The translations under genes were made by a program, and so were the position numbers. DNA of 64,000 nt from Erysipelotrichaceae bacterium (GTDB lineage Bacteria > Bacillota_I > Bacilli_A > Erysipelotrichales > Erysipelotrichaceae), in assembly GCA_015058955.1 (NCBI GenBank), contig SVBJ01000002.1, positions 1-64,000 of the forward strand. The letters are read 5' to 3'. The notes under the pieces were generated by a model, which saw only the letters and a program-made list of their open reading frames with translations, was not told the DNA's origin and did not search any database. Of the stretch, positions 16,190 through 24,953 are shown in pieces. The first letter of the stretch is position 1; each line of letters begins with the position of its first letter.

Positions 16190-17503
16190 ATGAAAGAAAA
16201 GATCAATGTATGTCTGATGAACGATTCCTTCCCTCCTCTGATCGATGGGGTAGCGAACACTGTTGTCAACTATGCTTCAATCATAGAAGAAAAATACGGG
16301 CACGCCATTGTTTCAACACCTGACTATCCTGGTGTCACGGATGATTATCCTTTTGAGGTAATGCGTTATCCAAGCATTAACACCACCAAACTGGTCGGTT
16401 ACCGTGCCGGCATGCCTCTGGACGTCAGTTATCTGGCTCGTTTAAGCAACAAGGACATAGATATTATTCACTCTCACTGTCCCATTGCCTCTACCATTCT
16501 GGCCAGAATTGTCAGAGACACCAACCACAAGCCGATCATAATGACTTATCACACCAAGTTTGACATTGAACTGAAAAAAGCCATCAATTTCCGTTTGATT
16601 CAGAACACAGCCATTTCAACTCTGATCAAAAACATCGAAGCTGTCGATGAAGTATGGGTTGTATCCAGAGGTGCCGGGGAAAACCTGAAGTCCATGGGAT
16701 ACAAAGGTGACTACATTGTCATGACAAACGGAGTTGACCTTCCTAAGGGAAAGGTAAGCCGTGACCGCATTAACCGGATAAGACAGGAATATCTTCTTCC
16801 GGAAAACTGTCCTGTCTTCCTGTTTGTCGGAAGAATGCAGTGGTATAAGGGCATTAAGATCATCATTGATGCCTTAAGAAATCTTTCCTCCAGAGGAATG
16901 GATTACCGCATGATGTTTGTAGGTGATGGAGCTGACAGAATCGACATTCAGGATTATGCCATTGAAAAAGGCATCTTTGAGAAATGTATCTTTACCGGTC
17001 CAATCAGAGACCGCGAGAGATTAAGAGACATTTATTCCAGCTGCGATCTGTTTCTGTTCCCGTCAACCTTTGATACCAACGGCATCGTAGTCAGAGAAGC
17101 TGCAGCGTCCGGACTGGGAAGCGTGCTGATCAAGGACAGCTGTGCTGCCGAAGATGTTACCGGTGATGAAAATGCCCTGTTAATCGAAGAAAACAGCGAA
17201 AGTATGACGGATTTACTGGTTAAGCTTGGAGACAATCTCTCCTACATGCACACCATCGGTGAAAACGCCATGAATCAGATCTACTGTTCCTGGGACGACA
17301 GTGTTGCCAGGGCTGTGGAAAGATACAGATATGTCATCGACAACGTCCAGTATCACAAACCGACGCTGTTTGATGAAAACAGTACGGTCCTCGATAACTT
17401 CTTCTCCCTGTGGGCAGATATTGTCAACACGATTGATAAGACCCGAAAGATCGGTGAAGATGTCAACAACCGGTTATATGACATGCTCGACAGATATCTG
17501 TAA
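16190..17503 (+). CDS. Glycosyltransferase, GT-B fold, family 4-like
   Basis: A 437-residue cytoplasmic or membrane-peripheral glycosyltransferase. The N-terminal acceptor domain starts INVCLMNDSFPPLIDGVANT. The C-terminal donor domain has FVGRMQWYKGI, GDGADR and the nucleotide-sugar EX7E region REAAASGLGSVLI. These features resemble GT4 enzymes that make glycolipids or capsule. The C-terminal about 60 residues form an extra helical tail. It has an AAGGAG site and follows the ricT terminator, so it is probably transcribed alone. Donor and acceptor are unknown. Confidence 0.88.
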   Translation: MKEKINVCLMNDSFPPLIDGVANTVVNYASIIEEKYGHAIVSTPDYPGVTDDYPFEVMRYPSINTTKLVGYRAGMPLDVSYLARLSNKDIDIIHSHCPIASTILARIVRDTNHKPIIMTYHTKFDIELKKAINFRLIQNTAISTLIKNIEAVDEVWVVSRGAGENLKSMGYKGDYIVMTNGVDLPKGKVSRDRINRIRQEYLLPENCPVFLFVGRMQWYKGIKIIIDALRNLSSRGMDYRMMFVGDGADRIDIQDYAIEKGIFEKCIFTGPIRDRERLRDIYSSCDLFLFPSTFDTNGIVVREAAASGLGSVLIKDSCAAEDVTGDENALLIEENSESMTDLLVKLGDNLSYMHTIGENAMNQIYCSWDDSVARAVERYRYVIDNVQYHKPTLFDENSTVLDNFFSLWADIVNTIDKTRKIGEDVNNRLYDMLDRYL

Positions 17504-17524
17504 AGCAGTTTGATGAAAGCACAC

Positions 17525-17549
17525 TAAAAGGCAGAATATCTGCCTTTTT
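17525..17549. terminator. Terminator between convergent glycosyltransferase and lrgB genes
   Basis: The stem AAAGGCAG/CTGCCTTT with a short loop is flanked by A and T runs, so it should work in both directions. Confidence 0.8.
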
Positions 17550-17556
17550 GTTTTTG

Positions 17557-18249
17557 TTAATACAGCCCCACAAACAGGCTGGCCAGTATGACTGTCAGTA
17601 TGCCGGAAACCACGATGGACAGTGAACTCATTGCTCCTTCGATCTCTCCTATTTCCATGGCCTTGGAAGTACCGATGGCATGTGATGCTGTTCCAATCGC
17701 GATTCCCTTGGCGATCCTGTTACGGATACCGAAGAGTTTAAGTATCGCTTCACATATGATATTACCAAATACTCCTGTAATGATTATCGCCGTAACCGTT
17801 ATGGCTACAAACCCTCCCATTTCTTCGGAAATACTCATTCCAATGGCGGTGGTAATGGATTTCGGCAGGAAAGTTATGAATTCCTCACGGGAAAATCCAA
17901 AGACCTTGCCCATCAGGAATATAGAACCCAGAGATGTCAGTACACCAGACAGGATGCCTGCCATTATTGCCGGAAAGTTCTTCTTCAGTTTTTCCAGCTG
18001 CATGTACAGCGGTACAGCCAGACATACCGTTGCCGGTGTCAGTAATACGCTGATATATCTTGCTCCCTGATTATAGGTCCCGTAATCAATTCTGAACAAT
18101 AACAGCACTGCTATGCATAATACGATCGCAATCAGTAATGGATTGACCAGACCGCCTTTGAACCTTTTCTTTATTCCCATGGCAAGTACATAGGTTGCCA
18201 GGGTCAGGAATAAGCCAAAGAAGGTGGAAGAACTGAGAATGTTATTCAT
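17557..18249 (-). CDS. lrgB: LrgB/CidB-family membrane protein
   Basis: A 230-residue polytopic membrane protein of the LrgB family. Conserved blocks are FLPKSITTAIGMSISEEMGG and IGTASHAIGTSKAMEIGE. LrgA/LrgB modulate murein hydrolase activity and autolysis and have been linked to pyruvate uptake in some Bacillota. The start overlaps the lrgA stop by 8 bp, giving a coupled pair. No LytSR-type two-component system is adjacent. Confidence 0.93.
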   Translation of the reverse strand: MNNILSSSTFFGLFLTLATYVLAMGIKKRFKGGLVNPLLIAIVLCIAVLLLFRIDYGTYNQGARYISVLLTPATVCLAVPLYMQLEKLKKNFPAIMAGILSGVLTSLGSIFLMGKVFGFSREEFITFLPKSITTAIGMSISEEMGGFVAITVTAIIITGVFGNIICEAILKLFGIRNRIAKGIAIGTASHAIGTSKAMEIGEIEGAMSSLSIVVSGILTVILASLFVGLY

Positions 18250-18601
18250 TTCCTTTTCCTCCTTTTCCTATTACTGCCTGTGTGACAAGCCCACTGACCG
18301 CCATAACTGCCAAAGTGGAAACCAGAGTAACTGTCATATAGCTTAACCAGTGTGCCTTAAGCACATCCCAGGAACTGATCAGACCAACAGCTGCCGGAAT
18401 GAACATGATTGGCATGATCTCAATGAGAAAAGACGAGGTTTCCCTGATATGTTCAACCTTGAGCAGTCCCGTATAAAGCAGGATAAACATTCCGACAATG
18501 CCGTAAATGCTGGCCGGTACCGGCAATGGCAGCAGTTCATGCAGCAGTTCCCCCAGCAGAGAAACGGAAATGATTATCAGTATCTGTTTCAGATATTTCA
18601 T
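18242..18601 (-). CDS. lrgA: LrgA/CidA holin-like protein
   Basis: A 119-residue membrane protein with four hydrophobic segments and the family motif LPLPVPASIYGIVGM. It works as the small partner of LrgB in control of cell lysis or metabolite export. It is the first gene of the lrgAB pair, with a GGGGTG site before ATG. Confidence 0.93.
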   Translation of the reverse strand: MKYLKQILIIISVSLLGELLHELLPLPVPASIYGIVGMFILLYTGLLKVEHIRETSSFLIEIMPIMFIPAAVGLISSWDVLKAHWLSYMTVTLVSTLAVMAVSGLVTQAVIGKGGKGNE

Positions 18602-18622
18602 GATAACACCCCAAAGCCGCTA

Positions 18623-19648
18623 TTAATATTTATTATGTACTTTTTCCGCAAAGCACATTACGTCTTTAATTTCAATTACTGTACCGTCATCCAGGATAGC
18701 CTTGCCGCTCATTCTGCCGAATACCTGATGCTGATCGGAAACGATGACCTTGAAATCAAGGTTCGCTGCTCTGTCCAATACCGGAACAAAGTCCATTTCA
18801 AATCGTCCGTCTGAGGAAGTAAACTTCCATGGGTCGGTATAGCCGCTTTCCGGAATGTGGAATACGATGTCATCAAGCTTATGAACCTTGCCGTCATAGA
18901 AAATCACGTTTTCTGAAGCAGCCTTGGTATTGCCGAAACCGTAGCCGATGTTAAAGCCAAAGGCATGTCCGTTAACATCAGCATTTCCTGATCCCCAGAA
19001 CCAGGTATTGTCATATGTCCATACACCTCTGCCCCAGTCTAAGGTACCGAAATCTGTTTCCGGTTTGAACTGGTAGATCACATCATCATACTGCATGTAG
19101 CCCGATGCACGCATGCAGTTGATTTTCTGATTGTAATAGAAAGCATGTTTCTTATCCCATGGTGTCGCAATTACCATTGAATCCATTGGCGGCTGATTCA
19201 GAATGATGTCGCAGTCAAAAGGTTTGTTGTTCCAGAAGTTTTCAAAATGACAGGTTATGTGTCTGGTATTTCCCTCAACCGCAAACCTCATCTGCAGTCT
19301 CTTGTCCTTATACTCCGTTATTCCCGAAGAGGAGTCTGAAGGCAGTTTAAGCTTGCCCATAGGGAACGGATTGAGAACAGTCTCGGTATGTTCCCATGGC
19401 TTGTCGTCGAAATAAAGCAGTGATACTGACTGTAAGCCGATATAGCCGTCATCGGAAATCGTAAAGGCTCCGGCAAACTTGTCAGTCAGTACAATGTAAT
19501 AATCCCATTCCTTGATGCGCCACTTTGGGGCCTTTATCATGCTGCGGTCATATTTCTGTACCAGAGAACGTGACCATCCCGGTTCTCTCAGTTCTCCTTC
19601 AGCATTTAAAAGGAGATCTCGCTTGGTTACTTCGTAGTTTCTGCTCAT
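18623..19648 (-). CDS. DUF2804-family protein
   Basis: A 341-residue soluble protein matching the DUF2804 family. It opens with NAEGELREPGWSRSLVQKYDR, has repeated beta-rich segments with many Trp residues, and contains the DWGRGVW and WFWGSGNAD blocks. The family fold suggests lipid or carbohydrate binding, and the biochemical role is not established. It has a strong GGAGG site. It ends about 20 bp before lrgA on the same strand, so read-through into lrgAB is possible. Confidence 0.88.
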   Translation of the reverse strand: MSRNYEVTKRDLLLNAEGELREPGWSRSLVQKYDRSMIKAPKWRIKEWDYYIVLTDKFAGAFTISDDGYIGLQSVSLLYFDDKPWEHTETVLNPFPMGKLKLPSDSSSGITEYKDKRLQMRFAVEGNTRHITCHFENFWNNKPFDCDIILNQPPMDSMVIATPWDKKHAFYYNQKINCMRASGYMQYDDVIYQFKPETDFGTLDWGRGVWTYDNTWFWGSGNADVNGHAFGFNIGYGFGNTKAASENVIFYDGKVHKLDDIVFHIPESGYTDPWKFTSSDGRFEMDFVPVLDRAANLDFKVIVSDQHQVFGRMSGKAILDDGTVIEIKDVMCFAEKVHNKY

Positions 19649-19754
19649 GTTGATTCCTCCATTGAAGATGCATTATTGGTTTAAGATACTTGCTGTAATT
19701 TTATTTTATCACTAATTGTTATATAATTTTCATAAGTTTAGTTGGGGTTAATAC

Positions 19755-20831
19755 ATGTTTACTAGTCTGAAAGTCAATATCATGGTAACACTGCTGACAG
19801 TTGTCATGGTTTTCATGCTGCCGTGGCTTGATCATTTCATCTGTCGAAAACTGGGCGTGAGTCTTTCTGACGGCATCAGCACCAATCTGGATGCTGACAG
19901 GCTGCTGCACATCCGCAAGATACTGCTGATCATCATGTTCTGTGTATATCTGCGGGCAGTAAGCTATGTTACCTTCTTTTCCCGTTCCGCTGCTGATGAC
20001 TATCAACTGCACATAGCCCTGTTCCAGGATCTGGGTGAATCCATCAGAATAGACCTCGGATTTTTCGGCTTCATTAAAACTCTTTTTACCAATGGCTTTT
20101 CCCGGGCCATGGAACACATAAAGATCCGGAATCCGGAAAGTCTTTCTCAGATCTACATGAACATCTGCATGTTTATTCCCATGGGCTATCTGCTGCCGTA
20201 TGTTTTTGACTGGTTCCGCCGCAATGTCACCAGACGTGTCATTCCCGTCTGTTTTCTGGCCTCCCTTCTGATCGAAAACATTCAGCTTATCAGCAAGCAC
20301 GGCTTCTATGACCTGGACGATCTGATCACCAATACCCTGGGCGGTATCATCGGACGGGCTCTTTATGTAGCTGTTGCCTATGTGCTTACTCATCCTAAAT
20401 GGAGAAGTGATCTCAGAGAATACCGTAAATGGCGTCTTAATGCCAGATCCCGTGCTCTTTATCCATTCATGCATAAGATCCATGTTGTCAGAACCACTCT
20501 GCTGGGAACCGACAGCAATGCCATCTTTGACTTCTATGTTACCAAACTTGGTTTCCGTTTACTGAAAACCGTAAGGGAAGAAAAGACAAAGGATATCAGC
20601 TATCTGCTGGAATTTGGAAAAACACAGATCGAAATCAGATGCATTCATGACCTTACAATCATACCTCTGCAGACTGTTACCATTGCCTGCAACAATTCCG
20701 AAAGACTAAAGGAAAGACTGGAACAGTACAATATCTCTACCGGCAGTTATCGGTCTGATACTTATACCGGATTAAGAACCTTCAGCTTCCATGGACCGGA
20801 TGGAGTCTGCATTACCATCATTGAAGAATAA
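19755..20831 (+). CDS. VanZ-domain membrane protein fused to a C-terminal VOC/glyoxalase-like domain
   Basis: A 358-residue protein. Residues 1-212 carry about five hydrophobic segments and the VanZ signature (GFYDLDDLITNTLGG, about 183-197). After a basic linker, residues about 240-358 look like one vicinal-oxygen-chelate module. His243 lies in KIHVVRT, Glu in TQIEIRC, the GLRTFSFHGPDG turn follows, and Glu357 is near the end. VanZ proteins are linked to glycopeptide tolerance and surface assembly. VOC modules bind metals or sequester drugs. The fusion suggests a membrane-tethered binder, but this is inference. The ribosome binding site is weak (GGGG). Confidence 0.82.
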   Translation: MFTSLKVNIMVTLLTVVMVFMLPWLDHFICRKLGVSLSDGISTNLDADRLLHIRKILLIIMFCVYLRAVSYVTFFSRSAADDYQLHIALFQDLGESIRIDLGFFGFIKTLFTNGFSRAMEHIKIRNPESLSQIYMNICMFIPMGYLLPYVFDWFRRNVTRRVIPVCFLASLLIENIQLISKHGFYDLDDLITNTLGGIIGRALYVAVAYVLTHPKWRSDLREYRKWRLNARSRALYPFMHKIHVVRTTLLGTDSNAIFDFYVTKLGFRLLKTVREEKTKDISYLLEFGKTQIEIRCIHDLTIIPLQTVTIACNNSERLKERLEQYNISTGSYRSDTYTGLRTFSFHGPDGVCITIIEE

Positions 20832-20832
20832 A

Positions 20833-20860
20833 ACCAGAACATCAGTGCTCTGGTCTTTTA
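20833..20860 (+). terminator. Terminator after the VanZ-VOC gene
   Basis: The stem ACCAGA/TCTGGT encloses a 10-nt loop and is followed by CTTTTAA. Confidence 0.65.
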
Positions 20861-20957
20861 ACGTTTCTCCCTGTTATATTGTGATTTTATGGGCATATTT
20901 CATTCTCCAAAGCAGATAAAATAATATAATTAAGATATAGATAATGGAGGACATAAT

Positions 20958-21584
20958 ATGAAACTACAGATTGCCTGTGACATGACAGATGTTGATTTAA
21001 TGTGGAAAGTGCTGGATGCTACTCATGACCTTATCGATATCATTGAGCTTGGCAATATCGGCCAGTATGAAGGAGCACGCATCATTCCAATGGTCAGGGA
21101 AAGATATCCTGAATGCGAAATAATGTGGGACCAGAAGCAGAGCATGCTTTATACCGATGTTCCGGCATTTGAATATGGAGCTGATTATGTTTCCGTAGAC
21201 TCAAGATCAACAGACGAAACCTTCCAGCAGCATTTTGCAATGAGGGAAAAATACGGTTCAAAGATCGTCTGCGACATGATCGGTGATTTTGAGGGACCGG
21301 CAAAAGCCATCTATGCTGAAAAGATGGGCTGTGACCAGATTTCCTTCCATCCTAACCTGGATCATGAAGCTTATCCGGTAGGCGATGTCAAGAAGCTGAA
21401 ATACATCATGGATGCTGTTGATAAGATCGAAGTAAGCACATACGGTGGATTTACCCTGGAAAATGTCAGACCAGTTCTGGAATGCCGTCCTGACGTTCTG
21501 GTTGTCGGTGCTGCTATCTGGAAAGCAGATGATCCAAGAGATGTCACGATCAAATTCCGTGAGCTGATGAAGGAATACGAATAA
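20958..21584 (+). CDS. OMP-decarboxylase-superfamily protein related to hexulose-6-phosphate synthase / keto-gulonate-phosphate decarboxylase
   Basis: A 208-residue TIM-barrel protein. The order LQIACDM, DIIELGN, DQK, CDMIGD, ISFHPNLDHEA and VVGAAIW matches the HPS/KGPDC group. These enzymes act on ribulose or keto-gulonate phosphates. The diagnostic DxKxxD reads D58-Q-K60-Q-S-M63, so the last catalytic Asp is replaced by Met. No phosphohexuloisomerase or ulaA-type transport gene is adjacent. It has a strong GGAGG site and stands alone between two terminators. The activity is therefore uncertain. Confidence 0.8.
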   Translation: MKLQIACDMTDVDLMWKVLDATHDLIDIIELGNIGQYEGARIIPMVRERYPECEIMWDQKQSMLYTDVPAFEYGADYVSVDSRSTDETFQQHFAMREKYGSKIVCDMIGDFEGPAKAIYAEKMGCDQISFHPNLDHEAYPVGDVKKLKYIMDAVDKIEVSTYGGFTLENVRPVLECRPDVLVVGAAIWKADDPRDVTIKFRELMKEYE

Positions 21585-21606
21585 TATACTTCCTCTTTGT
21601 GGATAA

Positions 21607-21655
21607 CAAAAAAGACCCCCTGTTTCAGGAAAGACTGATCAGGGGTTCTTTTTAA
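21607..21655. terminator. Terminator between the HPS-like and HAD genes
   Basis: The stem CCCCTG/CAGGGG (extended with AAAGA/TTCTTT) is flanked by A6 and T5, between two convergent genes. The right arm overlaps the 3' end of the HAD gene. Confidence 0.75.
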
Positions 21656-22301
21656 GTTCAGTTCTCATTTCATTGATTATTCCTGCTGCATCCAGCAGGT
21701 CATCGATATAATACTCTGCACCGGTCTGTTCGATAGGATATCTGTGCTCCCTGCGGCAGATGCATCTGCATCCTGCTCCATGAGCTGCGTCAATGCCAAC
21801 CTGTGAATCTTCGATGACAATGCACTCATCACTGGTCATTCCCAGTTTATTCATGGTCTTCAGATAGCTGTCAGGATCGGGTTTGAGCCTTTCCACATCA
21901 TCTGAAGCCACAAACAGATCAACATAGTTTTCCCAGTGATTTGCGGAAAGTACCTGATTGATCTTTCGGCGCGGGCTCATTGATGCGATTGCGATCCTGT
22001 AGCCCTGTTCATGGAGTATTTTCAGCAGTTTTCCGGCATTTGGCATTGCCAGCCGGTGATAGTCCATGTCAACATAGGCTATGCTGCGGTATTCTGCCAG
22101 CATCCCATTCAGTTCTTCCTGCGTTTTATCAGGGAACAGTCTTCCTATGGTTGTCGCAAAGGGACGGGCTGCTGTCCTGTAGTAATCATCTGCGGTCCAT
22201 TCCAGACCGTATCTGCGGCACAGATCGGCCTTGATTTTTATGGCACGGTATTCCGTATCGATCAGAACCCCATCCAGGTCAAAGATAACTGCTTTTATCA
22301 T
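21639..22301 (-). CDS. HAD-superfamily hydrolase, beta-phosphoglucomutase-like
   Basis: A 220-residue HAD phosphatase with motif I DLDGVLIDTE (nucleophile Asp9), motif II IASMSPR, and motif III/IV KPDPDSYL and VIEDSQVGIDAA. The alpha-helical cap between motifs I and II places it with the phosphatase/beta-phosphoglucomutase group. The substrate is unknown. It overlaps the LD-carboxypeptidase stop by 4 bp and ends a four-gene coupled operon. Confidence 0.9.
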   Translation of the reverse strand: MIKAVIFDLDGVLIDTEYRAIKIKADLCRRYGLEWTADDYYRTAARPFATTIGRLFPDKTQEELNGMLAEYRSIAYVDMDYHRLAMPNAGKLLKILHEQGYRIAIASMSPRRKINQVLSANHWENYVDLFVASDDVERLKPDPDSYLKTMNKLGMTSDECIVIEDSQVGIDAAHGAGCRCICRREHRYPIEQTGAEYYIDDLLDAAGIINEMRTELKKNP

Positions 22302-23320
22302 TTCTGTTCAAAGGTGATTCTGCCCTTGCCGTCAGCACATTCCACTGTAGCCATTGATCCGGAAAGAATTGTCCAGATAGGTGCAACATGACCGAAGTCC
22401 ATGTCATAGATTACCGGAGCATCCAACTCACTGAAGTTGTTCTTCAGAAGTTCCTTTACAGTCACATCGAAGATCGGTTCAGGCCTCTGCGGTCTTCCAT
22501 ACATGATGCCCTTGCAGTTTTCAAACCATCCGGCATTCTTAAGCTGCCATAATCCTCTGTACTGATCAAGAACAGTCAGATCACAGGATTCCAGATACCA
22601 GATGATACCGTCATCCCTGTATTTTTCAACAAACTCCTTAACGTTGTCAAACTTAGTTCCGCAGATATTGGTCAGCAGATCAAGACATCCGCCAACCAGT
22701 CTGCCGCTGAACTTTGTGTCTTTGCCGTCAAGAGTCTTATAGACAACATCCCGCTGCAGATTATAACCATCAAGAGGCTGGGCATTAAGCTTAACTTCCT
22801 CATCATATACATCATACTTAGGATAGCTTTCCAGAGTATTCTTCTTTCCGGTGATGATGTCCATGGCATCCTGCAGTGAAGGATCCCAGGGTTCCATGCC
22901 GAACCCGCCAAAGCAAGGTCCGTAAATGGAAGCCACATCACAGAGAGTATTGAGCGTAAAGGTCAGACAGGTATTGTCTGATAGCCCCATGAAGAATTTA
23001 GGCTTGGCTTTTCTGAGCTTCTTGAAATTCAGATACGGCAGTATTTCCAGCATCAGTTCACCGCCGGCAACGGAAATGATGAAGTCAACGTTTTCATCCA
23101 GATACATCTGCATGAATTCCCTGGCTCTGATCTTTCCTGAGGTGCTCTTGGCATGCCTGATTCCGTAAAGGTGCTTGGCGGTAACAACGTTGTACCCCAT
23201 TTCCCTGAACAGTTTCAGTGTATACTCATATCTTTCTTCATACGGTGATCCGCTTACTCCAAACGAAGGAGCAACCAGACCGACTGTGGCGTTTTTCTTT
23301 AGCAGTTCCGGGTATCTCAT
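22298..23320 (-). CDS. LD-carboxypeptidase-like S66 peptidase
   Basis: A 340-residue serine peptidase of family S66. The nucleophile elbow is MGLSDNT with Ser114, with Glu in WYLESCDL and a C-terminal His in DFGHVAP as the other likely triad members. S66 enzymes trim murein tetrapeptides during recycling or hydrolyse peptide-nucleotide antibiotics (MccF type). The sequence does not separate the two. The start codon overlaps the gltX stop (TAATG). Confidence 0.88.
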   Translation of the reverse strand: MRYPELLKKNATVGLVAPSFGVSGSPYEERYEYTLKLFREMGYNVVTAKHLYGIRHAKSTSGKIRAREFMQMYLDENVDFIISVAGGELMLEILPYLNFKKLRKAKPKFFMGLSDNTCLTFTLNTLCDVASIYGPCFGGFGMEPWDPSLQDAMDIITGKKNTLESYPKYDVYDEEVKLNAQPLDGYNLQRDVVYKTLDGKDTKFSGRLVGGCLDLLTNICGTKFDNVKEFVEKYRDDGIIWYLESCDLTVLDQYRGLWQLKNAGWFENCKGIMYGRPQRPEPIFDVTVKELLKNNFSELDAPVIYDMDFGHVAPIWTILSGSMATVECADGKGRITFEQK

Positions 23321-24951
23321 TACAGCACTTCCTTAATTCTGGCCAGTGATCTTTCAGCACCCATGATCTGCATGATGCTCCAGAGATCCGGTGAGTTGCG
23401 TCTGCCGACAACTGCCACTCTGATGGTTTCGGCAACATCAGCAACGCTGCCCTTATAGTTATCAGGATTTTCCTTATATGCCTTCATGTCGGAGGTAAAT
23501 CCGCATCTTTCAGCGATGTTCTTGACCTTTTCAAACCAGGCGCCGTTGTCATCGTTATAATCATAGCTTTCCACAAACATGTTCAGGATCTCATCGACCT
23601 GTTCTCTGTCATACTTGAACTCATCTTCTCTTCTGAATGTTTCATCAAAGTAGAAGCTGATGCTCTCAAGTATCTGTGAAGCGTTGATGTAATCTTTTCT
23701 TCTCTTCTTGAGATTCAATCCCATGCCCAGAGTCAGGATCTTATCCATTGTCTCTTCGTTGCCGAAGTATACATCATACAGATCGTTATGATATGTTCTG
23801 ACAAAGTCCTTCAGATAATCCTTCATTTCTTCCAGAGAGAAGGATGCCAGATAGGTCTTGCAGATGTTGTTGAGCTTATCCAGATCAAATAAGGCACCTG
23901 ACTGTCCCATCTTATCCAGAGAGAACTTGAATTCTTCGATCGGTTTGCCAGGGTTCTTCAGATACCACTGTTCAAAGTTCCAGTTCAGGATCGTCATAAG
24001 ATAGATCTTGACTGCGTATGGGTGATAACCCAGTGAACGGTAGTAATCCAGTGACAGTTCCGGGTCCTTGCGCTTTGACAGCTTTCTCTTGGTTCCGGTT
24101 TCATCTATCTTCATCAGGACTGTGGTATGAGCAAACTTAGGCAAATCAAATCCCAGCATGTCGAACAGTTCCAGATGGATGTTCAGAGTTCCCAGCCATT
24201 CTTCACCTCTTAAGACTATTGTTGTTCTCATGAAGTGATCATCAATGGCATGTGCGAAATGGTAGGTAGGAATGCCGTCAGTCTTCAGCAGTACGGCATC
24301 CATGTTGTTTTCAACTACGACAATGTCTCCCTTTATTTCATCATGGAAGGTATGCTTGATTTCCGGGTTTCCCATTGATTTCATTCTGATGACAAAAGGA
24401 ACTCCTTCTTTCAGCTTTTCTTCAACCTTTTCCAGCGGAGCATCTCTCCAGATGGCCCATTTGCCATAGTAGCCGGTTCCTTCATTGAGCCGTGTCTGCT
24501 TTTCTCTTATTTCATTTAGTTCTTCTTCACTGCAGAAACAAGGATAAGCCTTTCCTTCCTGTACCAGCTTCTTGGCAAAGCACTGATAGATCTCGGCCCT
24601 CTGTCTCTGGTAATACGGTCCGTATTCCCCACCGATTTCAGCACCCTCGTCATAGTTGATGTTGAAATACTTGAAAGTGGAAAGAATCGTTTCCACTGCA
24701 CCTTCAACTTTTCTCTTGAGGTCGGTGTCTTCAATGCGCAGGAAGAATACGCCGTTGCTCTGATGAGCAACTCTTTCATCTGCCAGGGCACCGTAAAGAT
24801 TGCCCAGGTGAATGAAGCCTGTCGGAGACGGTGCCATTCTTAAGACTTCAGCACCTTCCGGTAAGTTTCTCTTTGGGAATAACTGTTCATAGTATTCCGG
24901 TTTCTTATCAATGTGCGGAAACAATAACTCCGCTAATCTTGCATAATCCAT
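23320..24951 (-). CDS. gltX: Glutamyl-tRNA synthetase
   Basis: A 543-residue class I synthetase, somewhat longer than the about 480-residue norm. The HIGH motif appears as PTGFIHLGN and the KMSKS loop as KRKLSKRKDPE. A zinc-like CFCSEEE segment lies near residue 140. The C-terminal anticodon-binding region is helical and ends near MGAERSLARIKEVL. It probably charges tRNA-Glu and, if a GatCAB amidotransferase exists elsewhere, tRNA-Gln as well. It is 2 bp downstream of the second MetRS-like gene in a coupled operon. Confidence 0.94.
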   Translation of the reverse strand: MDYARLAELLFPHIDKKPEYYEQLFPKRNLPEGAEVLRMAPSPTGFIHLGNLYGALADERVAHQSNGVFFLRIEDTDLKRKVEGAVETILSTFKYFNINYDEGAEIGGEYGPYYQRQRAEIYQCFAKKLVQEGKAYPCFCSEEELNEIREKQTRLNEGTGYYGKWAIWRDAPLEKVEEKLKEGVPFVIRMKSMGNPEIKHTFHDEIKGDIVVVENNMDAVLLKTDGIPTYHFAHAIDDHFMRTTIVLRGEEWLGTLNIHLELFDMLGFDLPKFAHTTVLMKIDETGTKRKLSKRKDPELSLDYYRSLGYHPYAVKIYLMTILNWNFEQWYLKNPGKPIEEFKFSLDKMGQSGALFDLDKLNNICKTYLASFSLEEMKDYLKDFVRTYHNDLYDVYFGNEETMDKILTLGMGLNLKKRRKDYINASQILESISFYFDETFRREDEFKYDREQVDEILNMFVESYDYNDDNGAWFEKVKNIAERCGFTSDMKAYKENPDNYKGSVADVAETIRVAVVGRRNSPDLWSIMQIMGAERSLARIKEVL

Positions 24952-24953
24952 AT

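Noticed and set aside
19719-20483. Open frame of 254 codons on the - strand
   Set aside because: It is fully antisense to the VanZ-VOC gene, has no family features, and its sequence reads as a shadow of the real frame.
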